From Biscogniauxia marginata (Eukaryota; Ascomycota; Sordariomycetes; Xylariales; Xylariaceae): DNA of 32,983 nucleotides. The notes beneath the pieces are model-generated. The model saw nothing but the letters and a program-made list of their open reading frames with translations, made no database searches and was not told the DNA's origin. A program made the translations under genes and the position numbers. The stretch covers positions 1-32,983 of the forward strand of contig MU404250.1 of NCBI GenBank assembly GCA_022695795.1, written 5' to 3'. Shown one piece after another: positions 1-9,741 of the stretch; within the stretch, counting starts at the first letter, position 1, and every line of letters begins with the position of its first letter.

Positions 1-223
1 TAATATATTATATAAACAAGTAAATAAAATAAGTTTATAAACGAAATAATCTTTTATATAAAATTAACTTTTTTAAAAATTTATAAGTTTTTATATAAAA
101 ATTAAAAGAATTAATATTAAAAAACATGTAAAAAATAAAATTATAATAAAATATAAAAACCATTTTACGTATTTTTATATATATTTAATTTTTAATTTTT
201 TTTGATTTTAATTTTAATTAAAT
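1..223 (+). repeat. Degraded partial copy of the foldback element
   Basis: Positions 1-75 align with the left arm of the element at 224-664. Both begin TAAyrTATTATATAA and continue through the same AAACGAAAT and TATATAAAAT landmarks, but here nearly every C of the other copy reads T. The central part (about 100-200) also matches the centre of the 224-664 copy, including ATTATAATAAAA and TTTTACGTATTT. The right arm is missing, replaced by the start of the next copy, so this looks like a truncated or nested copy. The left end is cut by the window edge. Confidence 0.65.
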
Positions 224-664
224 TAACGTATTATATAACCGAGTAAATAAAACAGGCTCGCGAACGAAATGGTTTTCTATATAAAATCGATTTTTTCGAA
301 AATTTATAACTTTACTTATAAAAATCGGAAAAGCCTCGAACCTTTTTTTCTAGTCATATAACTATATAATTTAACTAAAATAAAATTTAAAAAAATTAAT
401 ATTAAAAAACACGAAAAGAAAACACGTAAAAACTAAAATTATAATAAAACGTATAAACCTTTTTACGTATTTCTTTATATATTTCACTTTTTATTTCTTT
501 AAATTTTATTTTAATTAAACTATATAATTATATAACTAAAAAAAAGGTTCGAGATTTTTCTGATTTTTATAAGTAAAGTTATAAATTTTCGAAAAAGTTA
601 ATTTTATATAAGAAACTATTTCGTTCGCGAGCTTGTTTCGTCTACTCGCTTGTGTAGTACGTTA
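224..664. repeat. Foldback (long inverted repeat) element, copy 1
   Basis: Left arm about 224-390 and right arm about 505-664 are near-perfect reverse complements. Matching blocks include CTCGCGAACGAAAT, AATTTATAACTTTACTTATA and TCGAACCTTTTTTT on the left with their complements on the right. The ends read TAACGTA and TACGTTA. The spacer between the arms (about 390-505) has no coding frame. Arms longer than 140 bp around a short spacer fit a foldback or MITE-like non-autonomous DNA element. Most arm mismatches are C/T or G/A, as RIP would give. Confidence 0.75.
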
Positions 665-683
665 TATTTAATTATTTATTATA

Positions 684-842
684 AGCAGGGGTCACGGAAA
701 CTACTAACACTTACCGTACTTATAACAGGTATATAAAGGTAGCTTCTCTCCCCTTTTTTTTAGATAAGGCAAGCGTTTATCTTGCTTTATCCCTCCCTTA
801 TAAGAATACATTAGTTATACCTAGCTTGCCTTATCTCGTGAC
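684..842. repeat. Possible short element with small inverted repeats
   Basis: GATAAGGCAAGC at 763-774 is repeated in reverse complement at 824-835, and GTCACG at 691-696 pairs with CGTGAC at 837-842. The 21 bases at 684-704 share 18 of 21 positions with 14432-14452; the three differences are all A/G. This island has more G+C than its surroundings, so it may be a younger insertion. No coding frame or clear target-site duplication is visible. Confidence 0.3.
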
Positions 843-1652
843 ACTTTTTAATTTTATATGTTTTAATATTTTAAAGAAAATATATAATAATTATTTAAAA
901 AGCTTAATAAAGCGTTATTATTATTATAATTATTATTTTAAATATATAAATTAAGTTTTTTTTAATTTTAAAAAAGTTATTATTATATTATTTTTTATAT
1001 AAAAAACATATATATTTTTTTAATTTTAATATAAATTAAATATTTTAAAAAGTTAAAATATTTATAATTAATTTATAAAGATTACTTTATTATTAATATA
1101 TAAAATGGCTTTATTATAAAATAAAAAATTATATTTTTAATAAGCAACGTAAAATTAAAAATAAATAATTATAAATAAAAAAACTTTAATATAAAAAAAG
1201 AAATAATTTTATAAATTAAAAGAATAATATTATAATTAATAAAAAAAAGAGTTTCAAAAAAAGTAATAATTAAATTAATTATAATACGCGTATTTATATA
1301 GTAAATAAAAAGTTATAATTAATTTTAAAGGGTTTTAACTTAGAAAATATAATATAATAATTAATTTAAATTATATATTAAAAACTAAATATTTAATATA
1401 AAAAAGGTATTTGGTTTTTAAAACGTAAAACTAAAAAAACGATTTTAATAATAATAATTATTAATTAATTTTAATGTCGCGTAAATATTTTTTAATAATT
1501 AAAATTATAAAAACTAATTTATTTATTTATATAACTTACTTATTTATATAATATGTTAATATAATAATAATAATAACTTAAAAGATTTTTAAATAATAAA
1601 TATCTAAAAAGAAATTAAAAAATCGAAATATTATAATAAATAAATAAAAAGT

Positions 1653-2101
1653 TAACATGTCTTATATGCGAGTAAGCCATATAAGTAAGTGGGCACTTAA
1701 TTTTCTATATAAAATCGACTTTTTTTTAAAAAAAAAATTCATAACTTCACACATAAAAATCGTAAAAATCTCGGACCTTTTTTATTAATTATATAATTAT
1801 ATAACATAACTAAATATAAAATTGAAAAAAATTAAAATCTAAATGCTTAATAAAAAGGTCTATACGTTTGTTTTGATTTTTTGATTTACGCGTTTTCTTT
1901 TTAAGTCTCTTGAAATTAATTCTTTCGATTTTATATTTAGTTTAACGTTATAATTATATAACTAATAAAAAAGGTTCGAGACTTTTACGATTCTTACGTG
2001 TGAAGTTATGAATTTTTAAAAAAGTCGATTTTATATAGGAAATTAAATAGCTTACTCGTTTATATGGCCTATTCGCATATGAGACACGTTATTAAATAAT
2101 A
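1653..2101. repeat. Foldback element, copy 2
   Basis: The left arm starts TAACATGTCTTATATGCGAG at 1653. The right arm ends at 2101 with the complementary ATTCGCATATGAGACACGTTA. The arms, about 180-190 bp each, pair through the blocks TTCATAACTTCACAC and TATATAAAATCGACTTTTTT and through the cTCGgACCTTTTTTATTA region. The terminal TAAC/GTTA bases and several internal blocks (TATATAAAATCGA, the CTCGAACCTTTTTT type) are shared with the 224-664 copy, so both belong to one family. The internal spacer has diverged. Confidence 0.75.
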
Positions 2102-2340
2102 ATAATAAAATATAAATTAAAAATATTAGTTAATAAGTTAATTAATTAAGAATTAATTAATAAAGTCTTTATATATAAATAAAAATATTAATATAACTTA
2201 GAAATAAATAATAAGACGTATATATATACGCCTTACACTTTTTTATATATAACGTAATAGTTCGATCTTAATTATTTTTGGGTCGAAACCATTTTTTAAC
2301 GGGGGTAACTATCACGAGTATATGGCTTATATATTAAGAT

Positions 2341-3384
2341 ATATATAATACTTAGAGTTAGTGGGCATAGAGAGTAGCTTTCTCTCTCTAGCGTAACAAT
2401 AACTTGTATACCGTACCCTTACAAATGTCTAACGCGCTTAAATCGCTGCTGGCAATGTTGGAGATGGTTTCACTAAATGTGACGCTTCTTAATTACCCAG
2501 TGAAGCAGAAGACAGCATTCTGGTTGGTTTTAAGGGTTTAGAAAGTGTTTTTCAAGATGATAGGTGATGATGGTGGTATTTGCAATCAGGTGGCCCATTA
2601 GGGGGGGGAGGGGAGGAGTGACGTTACCATAATATATGTATAGTACCTCCTACGGATTATATATGGATTAATTGCCAAATGGTAATTAGCGTTCGCTTTT
2701 ATATCGTGTCAATGTACTCTTATCATAACGGTACATTCCAGTGGCGAACTAGCCGCTGATCGTCGTAAGTCAGTTAATTCTATCGGGCAGCAAGACTGCA
2801 GTCAACTCATGCTGCATAGAGTACCTAGTGTCATACAACATGGTGGCGCACCGTAAATGAAATTTCCCACCAACCTATCCGTGCGGAGAAGATTGAATCA
2901 CTTCGAGTTCAAATAAGTTCACTTTTCCCTTCCATCAAGATGAAAGGGGGTGGGTAAGGAAAGGTCGATGCGTATTGGTTTAAGTAAAGTCCCATAAGTG
3001 GATGGAAGCCAAGATATCAATATGTAGATATATTCAGGAAGCTATATAAAACCACATAGTGGAAGCGTTTCCCTGGAATTTAGCACTTACCTTCCTAGTT
3101 TTACGATATCAGTTCTTCAGGTTACAGTTTGTCATGAGGGCCCACACACACGACAAGGTGATTCGGTATAGTTATGGGCATGTGATGGGTGTTGGTCTCT
3201 ATTGCATATAACAGTCATACGTTGGGCACTCATACAGTTGGAGTAGTCGGCGTAAAGAAGCATAAAAGCAAAGCTTCGTCGCCACGGTAATTTGAAAAGG
3301 CAAGGCGGACTATAACGTATTATAGTTATTTCAATATAAGCCCTTACCCCTTCTTAGACAGATCCTCTATCTCAAACTTTGGAC
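2341..3384. other. Gene-free region upstream of the kinase frame
   Basis: About 1 kb of mixed base composition with no frame I can support on either strand. It contains a G-rich tract (about 2600-2617) and a stretch of ordinary GC up to the kinase start. The proximal part (about 3150-3384) presumably contains the kinase promoter; no unambiguous TATA box or operator was recognised. Confidence 0.5.
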
Positions 3385-4688
3385 ATGTCTACACTTCTGA
3401 GTTCACGACGGTTTTCTAAGGAAGAAGAGGAAGTTACCAGAAATTTTGAAAGGCTAGAGGTTAGCCAAGAGATCAGTGTCGGCGATGTCGTCGCAGCAAC
3501 TGGGAATCAGTTGCCATACATTCATGCCGAGAACCTTCAGTTTAAGAATCTGCTAGGCCAGGGCACCAGCTTCGAGGTATGCAGGTAAGTGTACCTTAAG
3601 CGCGATGCCACTCCATACTATGTCGCCGTGAAGCGCTTTCGAACTCCCAGGGGTAGCCAAACCATTAGTCGAAGCAAACGATATGCAGGGTTCCTGCGCG
3701 AGCTCCGAGTATTGATGCATCCACCCATCAAATCTCATGGGTGCATAGTCCATATCGGCGCCCACGGATGGATCGATGATCCTAGTGAAGGAGGACAACC
3801 TTACTTGGTTATGGACTACTCCCAGCATGGCACTTTGGTGGATTATCTTCAGAGGTGCGATATACCTCTTGGTGAACGACGCGAATTGATAGTAGACGTT
3901 GCTTCAGCCCTGAACGCAATTCACCAGTCTCAGATCGTTCATGGCGACATCAAGCCAGAAAATGTCCTGGTATTTGATAACGATGATAATGACGGTTTAG
4001 ACACTATCAGACCACAAGTGGCAAGGCTTTCAGACTTCAGCAGTGCCATATTCGAACAGGACTTCATTTGCAAAAAGGGTGTGACCTATTTAGGCACAGA
4101 AAGATATCTTGCACCGGAAATGACAGGTCTTTCCGGTAATCAGAACCATTACGAACCTCTGACCATTGACCTTTGCAAACGCATCGATATATATTCATTT
4201 GGACTTCTGATCTGGGAAGTTCTAAAAAATGGACAGTCATATCTTTGTCCTGGCTTGCTCAAGTCCGACGAAAGCGAACGGGAATTCCTCCGCGCAGTGC
4301 CAGCTAGTGGTGAAGACAGACTCTATGTTCTTGCAAAGGACTTTTTAAATAACTCAGATGAGATCAAGGCTGCACCAGAGTTACTGGTCCTTTTTACTGA
4401 AGCTATCGGTATGTGTCTTAAGGACAATCCGCAGCACCGTAGTAGTATGGGAGAGATATTACAAACTTTGGCTCAAGGAACTAGGTAAATATAATGCTGC
4501 TTAGCACCTACAATCTTCTAACCGTTGTCAGGGAGAAACGGCCTCGTCGTGGTATAGCGCTGAATAGAGTCAATCCGATAGGCACAGCGATGCCACTGCT
4601 GGTTGACCAAAATCAAGCGGCACCACGGAATCCTGCTCAGAAGTCATACTACTGTGACGAACCTCCCTATGTGTTCCTAGTCAGCTGA
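3385..4688 (+). pseudogene. Protein kinase frame interrupted by an in-frame TAA
   Basis: The ATG at 3385 opens a frame that reaches a glycine-rich loop (GQGTSFEV, residues about 58-65). It meets TAA at 3586-3588, then continues in the same frame with the rest of a Ser/Thr-type kinase domain: the VAVK lysine (about residue 83), HGDIKPEN in the catalytic loop (about 186-193, HGD instead of HRD), DFS in place of DFG (about 217-219), LAPE (about 242-245) and the helix-F motif DIYSFGLLIWEV. Asp188, Asn193 and Asp217 are present, so the domain would be catalytically plausible if it were translated through. A 47-nt intron fits at 4485-4531 (donor GTAAAT, branch TTCTAAC, acceptor TCAG) and leads in phase to a short basic exon ending with TGA at 4686-4688. 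The TAA lies inside a perfect donor-like string (CAG|GTAAGT at 3582-3590), but any intron starting there would remove the VAVK lysine or be too short. A RIP-type CAA to TAA change is another explanation. The frame probably once continued into the ankyrin frame at 5089-7315. Confidence 0.6.
4485..4531 (+). other. Predicted 47-nt intron in the kinase frame
   Basis: The donor GTAAAT follows ...AACTAG. A TTCTAAC branch-site consensus lies 13 nt before the GTCAG acceptor. Splicing joins Arg to GluLysArg in phase 2 and avoids the TAA at 4486. Typical of short fungal introns. Confidence 0.6.
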
Positions 4689-4770
4689 CTTCACAGGTGA
4701 GTACGTACTGGGTTTTCTTGATTTGAAGATAACAGTGGGTTAAGATTGGTTCGATTGATTTATAATGTTA

Positions 4771-5041
4771 TGTTCGTCAGAGAGGTTTCAAGGTACTCTC
4801 ACTATAGTATTAAAAAGTGACTATAATCTTAAATTAATAACTAAAGAACTAAAAGGAATGACTAGATACACAAGGAGATCCTAACCTACTTATACAAATG
4901 TTCTTCAGGGCTGTATCTAGCGCACCTCCAGGCTCTCTGTATTATCTGTCAACCCCGACAAATAATATGTATGTTCTCTCTTAATTATCTCTTCTCGGTA
5001 ACAGATAATAGGGATAAGGGTCACGTGACTAACACGTGACA
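4771..5041 (-). repeat. Possible solo LTR of a retrotransposon
   Basis: Read on the minus strand, this 271-bp segment starts TGTCACGTGTTAGTCACGTG and ends GACGAACA, so it has TG...CA ends. It holds a TATA-like TTTGTATAAGTAGG near its middle. Its base composition differs from the coding frames on both sides. Two CACGTG palindromes (5022-5027 and 5033-5038) sit at its terminus, a pattern I associate with fungal LTR ends. I could not find a 5-bp target-site duplication (TGTTA against ACGTC), so the ends or the identity may be wrong. It could instead be promoter DNA with two E-box-type sites. It lies between the kinase and ankyrin reading frames. Confidence 0.35.
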
Positions 5042-5088
5042 ACGTCCAAGAACAAAATTCTCTCTTGATTCGTAACAACTACACACTG

Positions 5089-7315
5089 ATGCCTATCAAG
5101 ACTGCAGACTTCACGGTCGTACCATTCAACGAGACTGATCTCCCAGTAGTAGGGACGAACACATCGATACCATATATGGAGCCTGAATCGATAAAGCCCT
5201 TTCAACATAGGTCTCTTGATATATTCAAGGTAACAGCTATTAAACAAGATACCCCTTAAGAAGACGGTTGCTAAAACATTGCAGATGGCTATGACGGAAC
5301 CGCTACCTTGGAACACTCAAAGAGACATGGCTACACAAATTATGAAAAGTCTCGAATTCGTTGATGGAGCTGAGCTTGCTCAATTCAACTTGCAACTAGC
5401 TGTTATGTACCACATAGGCTATGGGTTGGAGTTCAACGATAACCTAGCTTTGAAGCATCTTCACGAAGCATACAAAGAAAATATCATCTCAGACACCTTG
5501 TTTATTCCTGTTTCACGCGCATTGGCAACGCAGAATGAAGCTTCATCTCATTCTCCTCTTGCCGACGATCAAGAACGCCTCTCTAAATCCAACCAATATC
5601 TCCCACAAAGGCCAATTCATGGTAATATGATGAATATGAGACCAAGCCCGGTCATTCAAGAACCCGAGATTCTACAGAGATGTCGCGAGGGCCTTGAAGA
5701 ACTTTCGATTAGAGAGCCTTATGACCAAAAGGCCCTATTGTTTAATTTGACCACTGCCTATCAGCGGGGAGACTTCGACACGGCGATATCGCTAGCTTCG
5801 AGTTGTTTGGACTTCTCAAATGAAATTGAGACCCCAAACCCTTTGCATTGGCTTGTCAATTTTAATCACCCTCAAGTTGAAGCGTTGCTAAGTATCATGA
5901 GTCGCAATGGGCACGGGGAAAGTCCCAACAACCTTCGGGAACCACTTGCACAAAGTTCCGGACCTCCTCTGTATATCCCTCACCTTTGCATGCAGCTCAT
6001 AGGGACACCACTACACTGGGCAGTCCGGACAGGAAACGTCGAACTTGTTTCTATCCTAATATCATATGGTGCCGATATCAACCTTCGCTGGCAGAGCCGA
6101 GCCCCTCTATCTTCTGAGCCACCATTAGGGAAATACCAACCGAGTTTCAGCCCACTGGACGTTTCCGTAGCCTATCACCTCTCTGAAATTGCAGATATAC
6201 TCCTTTCTCACGGAAGCGAAACATTTGGTGGCGATAGAGACTGGGACTACTCAGTCTTTCATATGATGGGACTGCAGACTATCCCCTTCTCACGACTTGT
6301 GCTACATGGAGAGTGTCATCGAACCGCCATTTCGAACACTATTAGGGTTCTTCAGGATCACAACATTGATATAAATAGCACAGATTCAGAGGGTGATACC
6401 CCTCTGACGCTGGCCGTTTCGAGCTTCAGTATTGAACCATATATCTTCGAGGAACTACTTGCAGCTGGTGCTCGCACAAGTGAAGAGTTTGATACAAAAC
6501 ATGGCAGCGTGATAATTAAAGACGCAAAGTTCAGTGGGTATTTCCCAATATCGGGTTGGCGAACGAAACTGTTGCTTCCACTGGTTGGTGATCTAAACAT
6601 GTTAGATCCAGAGGGGCATAATGCTCTTCACTACTGCGCCTGGCTCGACGCCACGGCTACAGCGAAAGTACTGCTGGATACAGGCCGCATTAATGTCAAT
6701 AAGAAGTCGAAATTCGGGTATACAGCCCTGGCGTGCGCTGCAATTCGTGGTTCGACAGCCATCATCGACTGCCTCGCTAAGGCTGGGGCGGACCTGGATC
6801 TGCAATCATCATCGGGTTCGACGGCTCTCGAGCTAGCCGTGAATGGAAGGCATGCATGGACTGCTATCGCTTTGATCAAAGCTGGGGCATCAATAAGCTA
6901 TGCAAAACATAACGTGTTGCATCTCGCTGTCACAACGGTCAGCCAACGTGGTTCAATTGTGTCAACCCTTCTAGAACATTGTCGCGAAGAGCTAGGCACT
7001 TCCTCAATCTTGAATGGATCTGATAGTAGCGGTTGGACTGCAATGCATTATGCTGCATACTTTGGCGACTACGATGGTGTTAAGGCTTTGCTCGACGCTA
7101 AAGCAGATCCTTTTGCGTACAAATACCGTGCATTATATTCGCTTAAGGAGACCCCTTTTGACCTTGTATCAAAGACAATCGAAAAGTTCAAGACGAGCGG
7201 CGACTTAGGATTAGACCACGCTGCCGTTAAGAAGAAGGGAAAGCAGGCCGTTAATCAATTCCTCAACAGAATGGATTCAATACAGGCTATGCTCTCTGAC
7301 TATACCCAGCAATAA
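5089..7315 (+). CDS. Sel1-like / ankyrin repeat protein (C-terminal half of kinase-ankyrin family)
   Basis: The model has exons 5089-5229 and 5285-7315, giving 723 aa if the ATG at 5089 is used. The 55-nt intron 5230-5284 (donor GTAACA, branch GCTAAAA, acceptor GCAG) joins the frames in phase 0. A linker with LPW..Q (residues about 54-58) is followed by a Sel1-like helical pair (AQFNLQLAVMYHIGYGLEFN, about 79-98), a variable region, and ankyrin repeats from about residue 287 to the C terminus: TPLHWAVRTGN, DTPLTLAV, HNALHYCAW, YTALACAAIRG, STALELAVNGR, HNVLHLAV and WTAMHYAAYFGD. The frame is open for more than 2 kb with no damage. In fungi this Sel1-ankyrin arrangement commonly follows a kinase domain, which lies just upstream here, so this is probably the 3' part of a once longer gene. 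The frame stays open upstream of 5089 to 5029, so the true 5' end is uncertain. A stand-alone gene driven from 4771-5088 is possible. A cytoplasmic scaffold role is inferred. Confidence 0.8.
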
Positions 7316-7336
7316 CTTATAGTTTTCTCCATCCTG

Positions 7337-8520
7337 CTACAAGTTACCCACAAAAACTACCATCACAGCACAATACGCCGCAGTCGCCGCTAAAATCTCA
7401 TAGTTGCGCGACTCTGTCATCCAACATAGGGTAGAAGAGAACATGGCGGTGAAGAATACAAGAGCCACAAGTCGCGCTGTCTTGGCAGGGATCTCGTATA
7501 AAACCACAATTGGGATAGTGAGAGAGACCACAGCGAAGAAAGTCGTTAGGATACGAGACGCGGCCAGGATTTGAGATCGTTGATAGAAGAGGATATGTTG
7601 GTCATCAGACCTGGAATACTCGTTCTTGATATCATAACAAAATATATGAACAGGCAGTTGGCGAACGAAGTGGACGAAGGGGGGGGGGGGGCAAGTACTT
7701 ACCGGAGGAGCGAAGAGCTTAAGTATTCGAAGCTTGTTAGCAGATACATTTTACAAACCACTCTAAGTAATTCTTTCACATACATTCCTGATTCCAGCTT
7801 TAGAAAGAGCTGCAGTCAAATTTCCAAGGAAGATATCCGTTCCACTATGATCTTCTGGGTTCCGTGGCGATCGCAAATCATCCCAGTCATTGAGAAATGT
7901 TGACTCGTCCTCGACCAACGGCTTCGTGCCGTTCATCCAGTTACCTACACTTTCGATACGAGACAGATTTGGTTTCTGTCTCTCGATATTCTCGTAATAG
8001 AACGAGAGTAATTTATCTGTGGAGGATTAACGATCGACATAACCATCATGTAAATAGTTATCGCTCTTACTATATTTTGCCAGCTTCTTCTCCGCCTTAT
8101 CAAAAAGCACACGTCTTTCATTTGATGGATCTTTCCTGTTACAAGCTAGAAAATATTCTGTTCGTTCTTCCTCGTCCATCTTGTCAAGAGAGTTCTCTAA
8201 TTCAATCAGCTCATCTTGCCTGTGAAGCAGAAGGCGGGCATGAAGTCGTCCAAAGCACCGAAACATGACAAAATCTCTTTCGCTATCAATAAATGCAGAT
8301 AGCCTTGGGTAGCCCCTTCGAAAACTTTCGACTAGAAGGCGAATAATGAATTAGCCGAATCCCGGGCACAAGCACTAGGTGTTGCAGTATTCGCGCACAT
8401 ACTTTTACGTGGCCGATGCCGGAATCCTGTCTGCGAGCCTTGCGGACCAGCAGTCTGAGCTGTTCGTAGGAACGTTAGCCTAAGGAGCCGACCGAATAAC
8501 GGCACACCGGGCATATACAT
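7337..8520 (-). CDS. DUF6594 family membrane protein
   Basis: The five-exon model has exons 8403-8520, 8071-8331, 7784-8016, 7703-7717 and 7337-7624, which sum to 304 aa in one frame. The introns are 8332-8402 (GTATGT..TTCTAG), 8017-8070 (GTAAGA..CACAG), 7718-7783 (GTATGT, branch GCTAAC, acceptor TTAAG) and 7625-7702 (GTAAGT..CAAG). Family landmarks appear in order: GYPRLSAFI and RCFGRLHARLLLHRQDELIE (about residues 47-77), an acidic helix, an NERR segment, YYENIERQ, a NWMNGTKPL segment, the short LFAPP exon, then two or three hydrophobic helices. The protein ends in LAATAAYCAVMVVFVG, the membrane-anchored C terminus typical of DUF6594. The family function is unknown; it is abundant in filamentous fungi and probably lies in a membrane. 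The 15-nt fourth exon is the least certain part, and the first exon rests on the ATG at 8520. The stop lies 21 bp from the convergent ankyrin-gene stop. Intron 4 carries a run of 13 C on the coding strand (7679-7691). Confidence 0.82.
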
Positions 8521-8738
8521 CTTGTTCTCTGAACAAACCGAATAGACGACGACATGATGATTACTTTCCTAAGTTAGGCAACTCAATAGAATACTAGTTA
8601 TCATAGGTAGATCATTTATTGAACATGGTTCTCTCCCAACTCTAACATAATTGAGTTAAAGACTAAGCAGGTCTATTGGTGTGTTGATGTGGCAGTGCTT
8701 TGGAGCCTACCATGGGTGTCTGATATGATATTTACCAA

Positions 8739-9197
8739 TCAAGAGTGGCGAATCACCAGCCTCGACTCATCTACAGGATCATTATGTAGTTGTCCATTGT
8801 CCATCCTTTTAATCCTGTAATATCCATCCACGTTGACCGACTCAACCTCGAAGGGCCCTGCTGGCTGCGACTGACCCGACACTATCAGATAGACAACCTC
8901 GCCGACCGTAAACAAGGGAGCTCTTGGGAACTGTTTTGCCCCCATTTAGTTAGGCAGGTGCTCAACTTCGATGTTATCAAACTCACCTGGGTTTGGTCTT
9001 GGCCGCTGTACTGATTGACACGGCTCCGGAACTTGCCTTCTGCTTTTTCTGAGAACGTGATAAGATCCTGAGAGGACATTTTGTAAATTGTTAAGTACGC
9101 TTTAAACAAAAGAATTTCGACTTACATCCAACTCCCAATCGTCATCATCGGAGTCTTCTGGCTTTGTTCGGCCACGGCCTTGGCCATCTGAGGACAT
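8739..9197 (-). CDS. Small three-exon protein of unknown function (114 aa)
   Basis: Exons 9126-9197, 8987-9067 and 8739-8930 join in phase 0 at both junctions. The introns are 9068-9125 (GTAAGT, branch CTTAAC, acceptor CTCAG) and 8931-8986 (GTGAGT, branch CCTAACT, acceptor ACAG), both textbook fungal introns, which is the main support for the gene. The N terminus is short, Gly/Arg-rich and then strongly acidic (DSDDDDWELD, residues 15-24). A polar helix-prone exon follows. The last 60 residues look like a small all-beta module: FTVGEVVYLIVSG, then GPFEVESV, GYYRIKRMDNGQ and a closing DESRLVI. The alternating pattern suggests an SH3- or Tudor-like barrel, but I do not recognise the family. There is no signal peptide or membrane segment. 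It is divergently oriented to the caspase-pseudokinase gene, with 544 bp between the starts. Confidence 0.65.
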
Positions 9198-9741
9198 TGT
9201 GGGCAACTAGAGTATGCGACAACGCGAACTTGGAAGTTAGCTGAAAGTTTGAATCAAAGTCTATTGAAGACAAAATTCAGGATAGAAATATGATCTGGAA
9301 GACAATATATACCTAAAGATAGAATTATCAGACTTGCATACGAGAAATTTATGTGGGCCCCTATTCAAAAGGTCGCATTGATAAGGTCGCATTCATAAAA
9401 TCATATTAATCTTGGGCTCCCTCGCTGACTGGAACGCTGACTGGAACTGTTGTAAGTTCCCGTTACACAGCATGGTTGGGCAGCTCGGCGTCTGTCAATA
9501 TTTCCTGAAATGGCATGTTCGGAGGCTCGAGGTCTGATATTAGCGGACCTCCCTATCAAAGTGACACTAGAGTTTGAAGGATGGTGACATTCCCCCGTCC
9601 CCCTTCCCTCTTCCCTCTTCCCCCCTCTCCCTTCCCTTTTCCCTCTTCCCCCATCTCAGTAGAAGACTTCAGCTGGTTACGTTCATATCTACCTAGGTAT
9701 GCAAGTAATTACTATCGGTTACCTAATAATGGTAATTTGAC
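9198..9741. promoter_or_regulatory. Divergent intergenic region with repeats and CT tract
   Basis: This is a shared upstream region between two divergently oriented genes. It holds a 14-bp near-perfect direct repeat (AAGGTCGCATTGAT at 9369-9382, AAGGTCGCATTCAT at 9383-9396). It also holds a 70-bp pyrimidine tract on the plus strand (about 9589-9658) built of CCCTCTTCCCC-like units and ending in CATCTCAG. Pyrimidine-rich tracts just upstream of the start are common in fungal promoters, so this one probably serves the gene starting at 9742. No TATA box was recognised. Confidence 0.5.

Larger units (their letters stand above)
1..2340. other. AT-rich, RIP-like repeat block
   Basis: This block is made almost entirely of A and T, with long TA/AT/AATT runs and no plausible reading frame. 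Cytosines survive mainly in a few patches, for example CTCGCGAACG near 257-266. This composition, together with repeated copies of the same element inside it (1-223, 224-664, 1653-2101), is what repeat-induced point mutation leaves in fungal repeats. That interpretation is inferred from composition and from C/T and G/A differences between the copies. The boundary with ordinary-GC DNA lies at roughly 2340-2400. Confidence 0.8.

Noticed and set aside
3585..3608. Tiny intron to bypass the kinase TAA (16-24 nt options ending at TTAAG, 3600)
   Set aside because: Both are far shorter than the other introns here (47-78 nt), and the 16-nt option also breaks the frame.
7897..8268. Plus-strand open frame of about 120 codons
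   Set aside because: It is antisense to DUF6594 exons 2-3, which carry recognisable motifs and splice sites.
9589..9660. Pyrimidine tract ending in CAG as an intron acceptor before 9742
   Set aside because: The upstream sequence has no open coding exon or donor to pair with, and the ATG at 9742 already precedes the caspase-like domain; it is better read as promoter or 5' UTR.
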